DNA of 64,000 bases from Epiperipatus broadwayi (taxonomy: Eukaryota > Onychophora > Udeonychophora > Euonychophora > Peripatidae). Of this stretch, positions 36,151 through 49,041 are shown one piece after another. The position numbers and the translations under genes were made by a program. The stretch's first letter is position 1. Every line of letters starts with the position of its first letter. The stretch spans positions 9,255,916 through 9,319,915 of the forward strand of contig JAQFVV010006220.1 of assembly GCA_028023455.1 (NCBI GenBank), written 5' to 3'. The notes below the pieces were generated by a model. That model saw only the letters and a program-made list of their open reading frames with translations. It ran no database searches and was not told where the DNA came from.

Positions 36151-38402
36151 TGTAATGGTCATATTTGTACACTCATGCAACAAAATCCAGAGTGTTAGCA
36201 AACTCTCCCAAGGCTGATCTAGATGAGGGATTGAGACCTCAAATCAGATCGCACCTCAGCTCCTCTACCAATACTCCATGACTTACTACCCTATGAATGA
36301 CATATATGAAGCCACCCTTGGAGTTACTTAATTCACATGCCAGCAGTAGCAAAGGGTGAAACATGAGACTCAGGGGAAATGACTCTATAGCTAAGTAATT
36401 AACTAAACACACCCTTCTATGGCTTATGGCATAATTAATAATTGGATAAATCAACATAAGATGACAATGCATAGTTATATAATTCACTTAATAACTAAAA
36501 TTAATATGATTTGAAAGGATTGAAACGAACTATGAAAAAATATGTAAAACAATATTATATTTTATATACTTAATAAAATTTAAAACAATTATTAAAATGG
36601 CTATCCCTCTGTTTATTAGAATTCACCGCAAGTGTATAATGGATGAGTGAGTTACAGAACCTCATCGAATGCACAGGACAATTAAATGGAAAATTATTAC
36701 ATTAAGAACTTTATTACATTATAATCTACAGTTTGGATTATGCCTAATTCATGCTAGGAGATGCCTACAAGATTTGCGAACAGTTAACTTGCAAGAGAGA
36801 CCATTTATAATTATTATCATTCCAGGTACCTTGAAGTTAGCCTAAATTAATTCTCTATACAGACTATTATTACATAGCTAGATCGTGCATTCAAATCAAT
36901 GTTGAATTTATTAATATTAATGATGGGATGAACCGGGGTCTGTTATAGCAAAGTTTCTGATACTATAGCACTATATTAACTAAAATATAATGGCGTCTCA
37001 AATGTGTTTCCTCATGGGATTTATCAACCCAATGATCAGTTCCATGTACCATAGGACTTGCTATGAGATAAGAACATTTAGTTCTGGAGGTCTAATTAGC
37101 TTGAAACATGAACAATCTGGATCCTCATGTTCCAGTTCTAAGGAAAGCTATCCGCCATGAATTATGGAATGGTCTTATACCAAATCCTCATAAATAAATA
37201 CATATATGATAGAGCAAGCCACATAAGCACGTGTGTGTAGGGAAGCATTCCCCACGAATTATGGAATGGTCTTATACCAAATCCTCATAAATAAATACAT
37301 ATATGATAGAGCAAGCCACATAAGCACATGTGTGTGCTTTATAAAGAAACCTTCGCCATGTCAATGGGCATTGATCATTATTAAATCTAAAATGCGCTAA
37401 ATCTATAGCTTCTTTCCACTACACCGTGGTATACCAGTTCATAAGTTAGCATACTCGGACATGCTAAAGAAAGGGGTTAATTACATGATCTAGCCTATAA
37501 TTAATCTCTATAGTTTTATTATACTTCTAGGGAGAAATAAAGCATAATCAGGAATTATGTATTTAAGTGAAATATGCTCTAGACTATCGCTCTTGCTTTA
37601 GTTAACTATAAATATTTTTATTTGTATTAGCAAACCTACTTTTATCCCGCTAAGACATAATAGCTATTTAATATATATATATATAGGTTTCAGATTGGAG
37701 ATTACATGTGTGTGCTTTAATGCTTATAAATTAATTAAAGAGAGCTTCTAACCATTTCTCTCTCTCCCCCTTTAAAAATCTAAATTATCAACCTCCAGCC
37801 TGAGTGGGTCAAAGCATAAATTCATAACAAATGTAACAAAATATAATGAAGGCATAACCGCAGATAGAAAGATATTTAGAGTATAATTTAATTTGACAAG
37901 AGTTACATTATTAAGTTCGTTTACTTTAAAAGAGTTAGGCAAGTTTTACGAACTACTTATTGTTACATTATTTTAGGAATTAGTTACAATTTAGCTTGAT
38001 TACAGAATTTATTCAATAGGTAAAGTTTAAATAATAAGTTTGTGCACATTTATACATAGCTAGATTAGAAGTATTTAAGAAATTAATAATGAGAGTTTCT
38101 TAAAGAGCTCTGCAGGTTATGTTTTTACTAATGTTCTCTGCTCAGGTGTCTTTTTTTAAGTGTGAGGCACTTCTTTTCTGGACTGATCTGTTCCTCCTTC
38201 TTTTCAGGGCTGGCTGTTGGTGTAAACTGCTTCCCACTCACTGAGGACTCATCTCCCATCAAGGCAGATAGCAACGGTTCCACTTCTAGCCTTGGCTTTT
38301 CATTGTAAAGGCAGGCATAGCTCCCTAAAGCATTACAAGTTACAATTATCTAGCGTCTGACTTCCTTTAATTCTAATCAGGGTTTTTTTTTATAAGAATA
38401 CA
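36151..38402 (-). repeat. Probable LTR of a truncated gypsy-type element (D)
   Basis: On the minus strand, a purine run 'AGAGGGGGAG' (plus 38403-38412) directly precedes 'TGTATTCTTAT'. This is the PPT/LTR junction pattern also seen in elements A and B. The low end is placed at 'TGTAATGGTCA' (36151), which resembles the B LTR terminus 'TGTAGCGGTCA'; 36166 is an alternative. No partner LTR or coding region was found in the window. The region is less AT-rich than its flanks. Boundaries are tentative. Confidence 0.35.
37154..37345. repeat. 97-bp tandem duplication
   Basis: The segment with 'GAATTATGGAATGGTCTTAT' occurs at 37,158 and again 97 bp later, nearly identical for most of the unit. It lies within the probable LTR D. 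Confidence 0.85.
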
Positions 38403-38806
38403 CTCCCCCTCTGCTACCATCATAATTTGTTTACAAGTTGAGACAAATTTTTACTCTTTATTTTACATGTATGCTATAAGGCTGACAAACAAGACCATTA
38501 CCTTTGTAGTTTATAAAAATAATTAATTGTGAAAATTGGGGTCAGTTATTTAGCTTCTCTTTGCTACCAAAAATAAAATTAATATCTTTTAAGTCCATTC
38601 CTTAACTGTAAATATATTCTTATTTTCAAGTTTTGAAGATTCCATATCAAGTAAAATTTGTTTACTTCATATGCCTGTATAAAAAAAAAATAATTAAATA
38701 CACCCGGGTCTCATTTTATGCGGATTTATTTAATGCGATTTTGAAATTATGCGATTCATGTTTCTTCTTAATATCTTTGTATGCGGTTTTCTTTTATGCG
38801 ATAAAA

Positions 38807-38928
38807 ATTATTAGATCAGAAGTCGAGCTCCGATAATGCGCTATTACTTTAAATATTATAAATTTCGCGCACTCACGTCATGTTTAAAGTAATAGCGCAT
38901 TATCGGTATTCGACTTCCATCTAATAAT
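38807..38928. repeat. Internal hairpin of about 46-bp arms
   Basis: Arms 38807-38853 and 38883-38928 are complementary almost throughout. A perfect core of about 24 bp ('CCGATAATGCGCTATTACTT') faces a 29-nt loop that contains 'CGCGCACTCACG'. It may be a nested short foldback element or a structural part of the host transposon. Confidence 0.8.
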
Positions 38929-39033
38929 TTCAATATTTTCAGTGCTTTACAATAGTACTGTAATAGATTTATGCAATAAAGAAGTTCATAATTCACTTAA
39001 AATCAGGATTTCCCCATTTTATATACACACATT

Positions 39034-39338
39034 AAATTTTACAAGATTATAATGTAAATCTGTTTAAATGTTATAGATGCCTACACTATATATGTTGTTG
39101 TTTTTGCATTTTAAATTATGTTCTATTTTTGTTTTTTTTAAAAAAGAGTACGTAATCAATTAATCATTTAGTATCCGCAAGTAATAAATTTTACAAGACT
39201 ATAATGTAAATCTGTTCAAACGTTATAGATGAAAAATACTATGTATGTTGTTGTTTTTTTGCATTTTAAATCACGTTCTATTTTTGCTTTTTAAAAAAAG
39301 AGTACATAATCAATCATTTAGTGTCCGCAAGTTTATTT
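39034..39338. repeat. 152-bp tandem pair inside the pogo-like element
   Basis: 'AAATTTTACAAGATTATAAT' at 39034 recurs as a close variant at 39186. Similarity continues through 'TTTAGTATCCGCAAGT'/'TTTAGTGTCCGCAAGT'. Moderately diverged copies. Confidence 0.75.
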
Positions 39339-40110
39339 TTAAAAGGTGAATAACAGCGGTGGGCACAATTAAATTAGACAATTAAAATCTGAATTTTAAT
39401 TGTAATTAACAATTTAAAAATTACGTACGTGATCTTAAATTAGTGTGATGTAAAGCAATGAAATTTGATTTTTGAACGGAATTGAAAATTAAAAAATTAA
39501 AGACAAAATAAGAATTTAATTTTTAATTGTTAGTTTTAATTAAATTTTGAGTCGGTGTCTTTTTAAACTTTTAGTTTACCCTAATGGAGAGGAAAAAACA
39601 TCCAAGAGAATAAATTTCTTTGGAAATAAAAATATCAATTTTAGATCGCTTAGTGAAATGGCAAGGCTCAACAGCGATAGGAAAATGTTTTAGTTGAATT
39701 TCCTCTTGACTTCATTTAAGGAGAAGCTATAGTACCTCATATCACATCACATCATAACGAATCTGATGTCTCAAATAGCGATAATAATTAAAATATGGTA
39801 CATGTATAAAAAAAATGTAAATTACGTATAAAAATATATTGTTTTGAATAAAATTAAATACTGTAGTTAATAAAAAAATTTGTCTTGTATCAATTTTTTT
39901 TCAAATTTGAAATTTTTTATTAGTCATATTTTATTTTCTTATTTTTTTTTTATGCAATTTTTTTAACGTAATTTTACGTTGTTGCTTTGCTTTTATGCGA
40001 TTTTTGGAAAATTACAGTACGTATCCCCCATTTTTCAAGATAAGGTAAGTCTATTTTTGTGCGCGTTTTCTATGGAACCTATCTACCGCATAAAACGAGA
40101 CCCAGGTGTA

Positions 40111-41107
40111 CTTACCTTTATTAGCACCATTATCTCATATATTGCCAGTGTTATAATTATTGATATTAAATAATAAAGTGTGAGCATAGCAGTCTAATTA
40201 GATTTTTAGAGGGCCCATTTTAGATCTTATTTTCAAGATTCTCACATATTCTGGAAAGGAACAGGCATTTTCTGAGTGACAGTCATATTTTAAATTCAGT
40301 TACAAGTCACTCATTATTGATTATACATCCTGCATGAAATCCAGTTAAAGACTTCCAGTGTACTTTGCATACTTTATAAACTCATAGAAACAAACAAACA
40401 AATAAAGGATAAGAATCAAAGTTATTGTGTAAGTAATTAAATAATGGGAAACATAGTTACACAAATAATTCAAAGGAATGACCAAAAACATAAGAAGCTT
40501 CTAATAATGAGGCTATGCTACAAGCTAAGTGAATGAAGATACTTAGGCAAAAAAAAAAAACCTAAGTAAAAATGAAAAAAAAAAACCACAGAGAAGAGAC
40601 AGAAATATACTATTATTTCAGAAACACTAACTTGTCTTTGATAAATCAATATCAAACTGTAATATAGAGCAGGCATTTGGTTTGTAGTGAAAATATGAAT
40701 TAGCCTTTTATTTGTTAACATCATATCCTATAAAGCAGTAGAAAATAATAATTGCTTTGGCATTGCTTGCAAATCATTCATGGTTAATTTTAAATATATT
40801 AAAATATTCCTATTCACTAATTGTATAAACCATCAATATCTGACATTATATCACATGTTCATATATAAACTAGGAATTAGAAAGATATAAAATGAAATAT
40901 TTTTTACTTATTTAAAACTTATAAATATTTTATCATTGAAAACAACAAATAAAAGTATAAAATAATGCCTTAAATAAAAAAATTTTTTTTAGTTTTAAAC
41001 TTATTGAATTATATAAACTTTATCATAATTTAAAAAAAAAAAAAATCAGACAATTTGAAAATGAACATTTCTCAAAATCAAATATTCCAAATTGAAATGA
41101 ATATTAA
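40111..41107. other. AT-rich stretch, nothing recognised
   Basis: The minus frame 40518-40724 is a low-complexity reading. No repeat or gene family recognised. Confidence 0.4.
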
Positions 41108-41115
41108 AAATGATT

Positions 41116-41889
41116 GGTACTAATACATTTGTGGCATCCAATCACTTGATGGCGCTGCTTTTCTCTGAATGCACATCAATATAACGTTTCCCTGGCTGAC
41201 ATTTTCTATACATACTATGAACCAAGTGTCCTTATGAAGACCCCAGGTAAGCTTGCAGGAGTGGCATCTGAATTCCCACCTCCTGTAATTCACTAACACC
41301 ATGCTTTTACTGCAGCCACATAGCTTTGAGCCTGGCAGGATGTTTTTGGCCTGAAAAAATGCCACAGCATCAGCTTCTGTGGCCGGCAATTTACTAAACA
41401 TATCATTCAGCTTCACTGCCCACAATTTTACTGTTCTCGCACATATTCACACGAAAATGTGGATTTTTGCACGAGTTCAGTCAAACCCAGCTTTTCACCC
41501 TAACCTTTCAAAGTTGTGGGCAGTTACAAATCATAGTGAAGCATGTGTGATGGGCTGACTATTCTTACTATGTACTACTACTTTGACTATGATTTAAGAC
41601 AATTATTTGGGAATGCATATATTAAGTTTCGCATACTTAAAATATGACCACCATCAAATAATACCATAGCGATCTGTCAATTGCGCTCACTTGAGGAATA
41701 CTGTCACAGACAATGGCATAGTATTTCATTACATATGCATAGAAATCATCACCATCAGGCAGCCTGTTATGGTTACAACAACAATGCTGTAATGTTAGCC
41801 ATAAGTTCAGGCCGCAAAATGGTATATCAATGTGCATTTGGAAAAAAGCAGCGCCATCAAGCAGTCAGGTGCCCAAATGTACCAGTACC
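41116..41889 (-). mobile_element. Merlin DNA transposon derivative with 8-bp target duplication
   Basis: A 774-bp element bounded by the identical octamer 'AAATGATT' at 41108-41115 and 41890-41897. Its ends are inverted repeats of about 60 bp: 'GGTACTAATACATTTG' on the left, the complement of 'AAATGTACCAGTACC' on the right. A shared inner block 'TTGATGGCGCTGCTTTT' lies within them. Merlin elements make 8-9 bp duplications. The minus strand encodes an N-terminal piece of an ISXO2/IS1016-type transposase, which supports the Merlin call. The catalytic domain is missing, so it is non-autonomous. Confidence 0.85.
41120..41425 (-). pseudogene. Merlin transposase N-terminal zinc-ribbon fragment
   Basis: A 101-residue frame. 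Residues near 20-65 read 'DAVAFFQAKNILPGSKLCGC', then 'MVLVN', 'RRWEFRCHSC' and 'DTWF'. This is the layout of the zinc ribbon at the start of ISXO2-like/Merlin transposases (aromatic 'FFQ..GIL', a first Cys pair, a basic 'W.CR.C' block, then 'GTWF'). The first Cys pair is 'CGC' rather than the usual C..C. The DDE catalytic core is absent, and the frame runs into the terminal inverted repeat. It cannot transpose by itself. Confidence 0.7.
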
Positions 41890-41897
41890 AAATGATT

Positions 41898-43799
41898 CTA
41901 CTTTGATGACAAAAATTATACATTTTAATAAAACCTAATAAATTATTGTATAATAGATTATTATAATAAGAACAAACATCACAAATATATTGAAAATCCT
42001 TTCCAACAACATGAATGCAGTTTGATGAATAAAAATAGACTTAGTGGATTTTTCAACTTTCTCCAAAAATTTGGTTAACAATCTTGATAATTTATGAAAT
42101 AACTTACAAGATGCCTATAGAAATTCTTATAAATAGATAATTTTAATAGACTAGCCTCTCACTAGTAATTTCAAACATATTAGTTGCAAATAAATTTAAA
42201 TGGATACTATTTAAAATAATATCAACTTGGTATTAGAAAGCAAAATGTTTATTTGTAGAAGTAAAAAATAAATAATGGCATTAGGAAAGTAATATTTTAA
42301 ACATTTTTGAATCATTGATTATTTTAAACTTTTAACTTTCACTTATAAATAAATCATTTTGAATATAGATAAAAAACAATCTGACTTCTAAATCAACATT
42401 TAATATTTAAAAATTAAGTATATTAAAATACTAAATCATTAATAAATAAATGATTTATTTATTTAATCATTTGTAAAGAAATCAGATTGAAGATTAGGAT
42501 GTTATTTCATAGTCAGATTTTTGTTTTTTTGCAAATGCCCTACTATGGAACTTGTTTAAGATTTATATTTATTTTTGTACAAGTTAAAAAATATATATTC
42601 ATTTATAAATACTTCAGAAAAAAGATTAATTAATGAGTTATTGTATACTTTAAATTAATAAAATATTTAAATGTTATTTTGCAAATAGACTTGTGCAAAT
42701 AATTTTGTTAGAAAAATTCTTAACTATATAATAATTTATATGTTTTTTTATTATTTAGCAAATATAAGCTTTTATTTTGAATCTGAATGATAAATACAAA
42801 AAATTTAAGACATAAGAAAGTTCTCTAAAATCTTTGGCAGTCAATATGTTAACTGCAATGTAATTGGCTATTTTAATTTCCATAAGGTAAACAAACATTT
42901 TTGATAACTTTTGTGATGTTTCTAATTTTACAGGAACTTCATAAAAAAATTAAAAAAATGTATTCAGACCTTTTAAAATCATAAACAATAGAAAAATAAA
43001 TTACAATCCATATTTAAAATAAAAAAAGGAAGAAAATAAACAAAAGTTAACAAATGCTTGGATAATTACTTTCCAAGTATTATTAGTACATTAATTTTAA
43101 ATTTTGTCAGTGTTATGTAGTGAACTCTGATAAGCAAGTAATTTATTCCCTTATTTGCAATTATGACATTGTTATACAAACAATTCAAGGAAACAAATTT
43201 CTAAACAAAATTTTAGATTATATTATTTATACTTTAATATATAATGGTGATAACCGAATAGTTACAATTCTATAATATACAATAAGTTAAATATGAAATG
43301 GAAGTCACTTTCATTGATAATATATTCATAAAAATAAATAAAATGTAATAAAAACTGATGTGGGCTATAAGGGCTCTATATCTCATTTTTTATCTCTAAT
43401 AACCACATGCATTGTGATTCCTCTTCTATGTCATACATCACTTTTACTAACTCTCCACTGTTAGTTTCTTTCTTAATCTCCTTTTAAGACGGTAAATTTC
43501 CATTGTTCTCTGAAGTATACCTGGATTTTTTCTTATCAGTTAATTAGTATTTAAGAAAAATTACTATAGTCTCTTAGCAATTATCTTACTTGGTTTCTTG
43601 CACTATTAGTTTTACTATATATAACTTTTCTATAGCTTACACTTATTTACTACTAGTGATGTATATAAATATTCAGAATATTTATTAAATACAATGTTTA
43701 AATAAATTATTAGTGTTATATACATACATATAAATTTATAATTCTTTCATTTATTTGTACAAAACTATTATTATCCTAAGTATATACACACACAAATAT
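41898..43799. other. AT-rich stretch, nothing recognised
   Basis: No open frame of note and no repeat ends were found. Composition is strongly AT. Confidence 0.4.
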
Positions 43800-46475
43800 A
43801 ATACAAACTCCCCTACTTTAGAGACTTCATGTTCCCAATATTACTATATAATCTTTGTGTTAGGTTGGCAATCTCCTATTCCTTGATTGATATGACTTTA
43901 TAACCATGATATCCTTTTTTTTTCTTCTCGTTATCTTGAGGTTTACAATTTTTTTTGTTTCTCTTCATCACAAGGTTTTCCCTAAATATTTTCATTTCTT
44001 CTCTTCATCATGAGATTTTCCTCAATTTTATTCATTTTTATTTGTGGTGCTTTTTCTTCAGCATTTGTTTACTCTTTAATTTAAATGATTTCTAATTGTA
44101 TAATGTTTGCAATCTATTGACAAATGTCATTTATATGCCTCTTATATACAGTACTGGATCTTGTTTGGACTGTTGCTATCTGTTTTTACAGGATTTTACT
44201 TCTATCTATACTTTCTTTTAGACTATCTCTAATCCATCTATTTTCTTTATTCTTTTGTTGATATCTCCATGATTATAGCCTTGGAAAAAAATAAAGACAA
44301 TTTGTTTGTCACTTCCATCCTTTTAACATTTCAGCCAGAAGTCTAATTACTGCTAAGATAATCATATATAGAGCGGATAGTTCTTTTAACCAATCTATTA
44401 GATTCAAGGTGGTAAGGTGACATACACAAATGCTTTGTCCACTACTCTTTCACAGAGATTTAAAATTTTCCTGACATAAAATGTAATTCAGTTATTAAAT
44501 AAATATTAGAATATTGATAGAAAACAACCTGTTTGTGATTTTCCCCTCTGGTGTTCTTTACCATTTTATATTTTACACTTTTAGAGTACAAGTCCATAAA
44601 AAACAAAAATGTTAATGCCATGAATACTCCTGCATAGTCTATGTTCACATGAAAATTGATATACTCATAATCTTTTGATGAATACTTCTGTGTCTGCTTT
44701 GATCTCTGATTACAATGTATAGCCTTGCCATGATCTTTTGCCATAACTATGTTTGAATTAGCTCAATAAATTAATTCTATGATTTGTTTTCATTATAACA
44801 TTGATTTGAAAAAAAAATCTGTTAAATTTTGAGATATTCTCCTCTGGTTTGCTTTATTATTTTATATTCTAACCTTTTAGGGTTTAAATCCATAAAAAAC
44901 AGAAATATGCATATCATCAATGATCTTGCAATATGCTCAGAATCTTTTGCTGAACACTTCTATGTTTGCATTAAGCTTTGACCATCATGTATAGTCTCAC
45001 CTAGAGCTTTTGCCATAACTATGTTTGAATTATCTTCGATTAATTAATTCTAGCATTTGTTTTCATACCCACATGGGATTAAAACTTTATCACCCATTAG
45101 AATTCATTTATTGTTTATACAATTGATGAATAGCATAAAAAGATTTATGAAGGACTTTGGGTTGTTTTTTAGTCCAACATTCTCTAATTAATTTTATTAA
45201 AGTTTGGTAACCTTGACTGTTTTTTGTATATAATGCTACCATCTTGATAGTTCATCGAAATAGTTTAAAAGATATCACTATATTTCTAGACTTTGACCAA
45301 TCTGGCATTTTAGATAGTGAATTGTGTTTTATTTTATTTCCCTTGCTGTACTTAATTTCGTAATCATGTTCTGCTAAAAAATTTAATCAACAAACGAATT
45401 TTCATTGGGTTGAATATTGAGCAAAAGTTTATGATCAATGATTATCTAACACAATGAGCCATATATCTATTGATGTCAAAACTTTTCATGCACAATGGTA
45501 ATGCCAATACTTCCAGCCTAGTTGCCTATATATTTTTTCATCGAGTTCTGAATAAAATGTAGGTTGATTGCTTCCCAATATAAGTAAGTTGATAAAAATG
45601 AGGTCAACTTTCATAATCTGTAGCAACACAAATAGGAATTATATGGAAATTACTCTTATAATGTAATAATACCATTTCTGAGAATTTAGTTTTATTATAT
45701 ATTTTCTTGAGTATATTACTGATCATTTTTTAATATACTGCCAAGATAGCTGAGGTATGTGCACTTTTCCCTTTAAAAAATTTTCAAAATAAAATATCAG
45801 CCCCCCTCCCATCCTGTCTGCAATTCTTTTACATTTTTTGATATTGGATCATTTTTAACTGATCCAGAAATTCTAGTTAGTTTGATATCCATACACATTT
45901 TGAAGAGTTAAGCTCTAGCTCCAAATTTAGCAAGCTTCTCACAGATCTTAATGATATATGCTCATAGTGATGCTTATGATTTTGACATTATCAGAATATT
46001 ATTGAAATATAGAATTACATTTTTAATGCTCTATATTAGAATATATTTCTTAAACTGAAATATACTTTATGCCAAGGTGATTCCAGATGGGAGACCTGTG
46101 TGGTAATAGTCAGAATCTCCGATGATTCATAAATAATTACACAGTGTGACACTCTTTTCAACCTTCTTAAAATCTCCACACCTTTGATATTGGATAGGAG
46201 CTTTTGTTTAGTCCCTGTTAAACATCCTTCAATAATAACAATATATTTTTGTATTCCTCTTGGATTTTGTAATCACCGTTATTGGTGTGGATCATTATAA
46301 TGTATTTGATTACTCTTTTTTTCACCAATTTCTGCAGTTTTTCCTCTACTTAGTTCATTATTGTCAAAGGCAATTGTCAAAGCTTGCAGATGGATAGACT
46401 GACTCTTGAGTAAAAATTAATGTGAACGGATGTCAAATTAATTTTACTTTAGAATTAAAATAGGCTATGAAAATT
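43800..46475 (-). pseudogene. Decayed Ty3/gypsy pol (element E)
   Basis: Minus-strand translation through many stops gives pol landmarks in order from high to low coordinates. Near 46,300-46,340 there is 'LVKKRVIKYI', as before gypsy RT domain 1. Near 45,890-45,930 there is 'LELNSSKCVW' and 'LEFLDQ', matching 'LRLN.SKC.F....VEFLGH'. Near 45,340-45,390 there is 'EHDYEIKYSKGNKIKHNSLS', the end of RNase H. Near 44,600-44,680 there is 'NIDYAGVFMALTFLFFMDLY' followed by 'SK', the integrase core with its first Asp. Near 44,380-44,420 there is 'ESNRLVKRTIRS', the position of the integrase Glu. No LTRs were found. Confidence 0.65.
44540..45070. repeat. Duplicated integrase segment within element E
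   Basis: Bases about 44,540-44,795 and 44,845-45,070 are diverged direct repeats. Both contain 'TTTTGCCATAACTATGTTTG' and 'AATCCATAAAAAACA'-type blocks. The better preserved copy is open as a minus frame from 44744 to 44460. Confidence 0.6.
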
Positions 46476-47398
46476 TATATTATCAGTCTGTCTTCATCTG
46501 TTTAAACAAACAATTTTTTTTCCTAATGGTTCAAACCATTCCTTATCTATTAACGGTTTACTAATGGCTTGTATTAAGTATAAGAGCAAAATTTGATACC
46601 AATATAGTAGTTGTATTATATTGATTTTCCTTTCAGTTTCCTCTTTTACCTACTGCGTAGCATAATATAAAAATAAATTAATAAATTAAAGATTAAACAT
46701 ACTTTACATTTATGTATACTTAAATATGTAAATAGTGGAATATGCTTAAATATGTAAATAGTGGAATATAGATTTTTATAAATTAATCTAAAAATAAATA
46801 CATAAGTAGTGGGGCATAGATGTGTACTTTTACAACATTTAGCTATATTTGAATAAGTTTTTTAATTTTTATAAAGTAATCTAAAAATAAATATGTAAAC
46901 AACTGATAAATCGAGGATTTAAACAAATTTCATAATTGAAAAATAAAAGACTTTCCAATAATATTACATAGTTTTACAATGTAATCAAATATATTTGTCC
47001 TTGCATAATAATAAAACATTTTTTGTGGAGAAATTTGATTTTTATGCATATTTCAAAAATGTAAAAAAAAAAAATTTCATATAACATTTAGGCATTGGTG
47101 CTTGAATGTCCATGCATTGAAGCCAAACTCAAAATTATACAGATGAGCAGCTCATCTGAATAATATATGGTGGAAAATGTCCCAACAAAATAACTGTGAA
47201 ATGGACATGTTTCTAGCTTTTCTTCAAGACATTTACTCTGTATATTGCTGGTAATCAAAATATTTTTTTTTCATTTTACTCTTCTTTTTATTTTTTATTA
47301 TTATCCCAGTTCATTTCTATTGTTTTATTGTACTATGTATTGATTAAGTGACACAATTTCTTCTATGAAAAATAAAAAATACAAAATTTATAAATTCC
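46476..47398. other. AT-rich stretch
   Basis: Contains a perfect 26-bp tandem duplication at 46719-46770 ('CTTAAATATGTAAATAGTGG'...). No gene seen. Confidence 0.45.
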
Positions 47399-47696
<298 letters not shown>

Positions 47697-47982
47697 CAAT
47701 TACCATCCACCTGCCAGACAGACTTTCATTGACCCTTCATATCAGACCACTTTGCAAGTTATCCACCAAATATTACTACTGGCAGCAAGCACTTCTCGTC
47801 CTGGAGACCGTGTATGGAAACCAGCAATTTACAATTAATACATACTTTAGTGTTATGTATTATTATAAAAATCAATTTTTTCAAAAAAATGGTCAATTTA
47901 TTTATGTGATGCACTGCGACTTCTTCTTATATGGAGTCAGGAATCTCTCAGCAACTATGCCCAGAGAAACCTGTTAGCCACT
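47697..47982 (+). other. Possible 3' continuation of the AMMECR1 retrocopy
   Basis: Less AT-rich sequence continuing beyond the AMMECR1 match, with no recognised domain. It could be C-terminal tail or 3' UTR of the source transcript. Its end (about 47,900-47,982) is repeated at 48,636-48,722 on the far side of a LINE fragment. Confidence 0.35.
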
Positions 47983-48722
47983 TTGACTTCCCTTTCCATT
48001 CCTCACCCCAAGTTTTCCCATATTCTTTTCTATTCTGCTCCACACCATTTCTACAACATAATCTTTGTCAACTCCATGGCCTTTATATCTACTCAATAAG
48101 CCACTTTTTGTATAATCACTTTGTTCATATTTATTCTTCCACAACTTCATTATTTGTACCCTTTCTGCTTTCAGGCATTTACATTCAATTAACAGATATC
48201 TAATATTTTCTATGCCTTCCTTACACAACTTTCAGACTAAATCACTCATACTTTTCAATTTATGTGTATATTCTCTTGTTGCTAAAGATCCCGCTCGAGC
48301 CTTAAACAGCAAACTATTTTCCTTGCTATTATCATAAATTAACTCACACCCAATATTCTGTTTACTTCTATAAATATTTAAACTCTTTTTACTCTCCGTA
48401 CTAGCTCTCCATCTCTCCAACTCCCTATTCTTTATTAATGCATCTATTCTTCTATTCCATTCCTGTACACTATAATACTCATCAATTCTCCTAACACAAT
48501 CATCCCACCTTTTGTATAAGTATACTGACATAAATTCTTTATCTAAATCTTCTGCATATCGCATTACCTTTCACACCCATCTTGTTGCCTGACCTTTATT
48601 CATAACCCAATTAAATACTATTTTGGCTATTCTTTGATGTGATGTACTGTAGCTTCTCCTTAAACGAAGTCAAGAATCTCTCAGAAATTATGCCCAGAGA
48701 AACCTGTTAACCACTTTATTTT
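47905..48722. repeat. About 80-bp direct repeats flanking a LINE fragment
   Basis: 47,905-47,982 and 48,636-48,722 share 'GAATCTCTCAG' and 'ATGCCCAGAGAAACCTGTTA' with about 15-20% mismatches. The interval between them is almost entirely the LINE remnant. They may be a long target-site duplication or an older repeat into which the LINE inserted. Confidence 0.55.
47983..48620 (-). pseudogene. LINE ORF2 C-terminal fragment
   Basis: The minus strand from 48564 encodes 'VYLYKRWDDCVRRIDEYYSV', 'EWNRRIDALIKNRELERWRA', 'LLFKARAGSLATREY' and 'KSMSDLV'. A stop at 48228-48230 then stands where a Cys is expected. After it the frame continues as 'KLCKEGIENIRYLLIECKCL' and 'KAERVQI'. The final block is the C-terminal Cys/His motif of many non-LTR retrotransposons (C..C...H....C), here with its His replaced by Tyr. 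The RT core is not in the window. The clade was not determined. Confidence 0.7.
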
Positions 48723-49041
48723 CAGTGGTCAGTGGCTCCACACAGTGGATAAACTCAGAAACTGAAAGAAATTTGAATGTAGAATACCTGCTATACTGGT
48801 ACCCAAATTTTTGTTTTGTCATTTAACTCTATTAAAACAGGCAAAATTCTCCATACAGTAGTGTCACTCAGTACTGGAACTTTTATGATATTTAAATTTA
48901 ATCAGATTGTTATTTGCATACAGTATTTTTTAGAGAAGTTTTGGTTAATTGAGGAATCTGCTTACAATTTTTAGTTGAAATTTCAAGTCTTTAAATGCCC
49001 TAAACAAAACCCCTGATTTACTATCAATTTCCATTACTATC

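Larger units (their letters stand above)
38701..40108. mobile_element. pogo/Tigger-like DNA transposon derivative
   Basis: Inverted ends 'CACCCGGGTCTCATTTTATG' (left) and the complement of 'CATAAAACGAGACCCAGGTG' (right) are bounded by TA on both sides (38699-38700 and 40109-40110). This fits TA target duplication by Tc1/mariner/pogo transposases. Subterminal 'TTATGCGATTTT' and 'GTATCCCCCATTTTTC' resemble Tigger ends. At 1,408 bp it carries no recognisable transposase. It includes a perfect internal hairpin (38807-38928) and a 152-bp tandem pair (from 39034 and 39186). Confidence 0.75.

Noticed and set aside
39356-39560. 'CAGCGGTGGGCAC' inside the pogo-like element, considered as a nested hAT end
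   Set aside because: No matching inverted end or 8-bp duplication was found.
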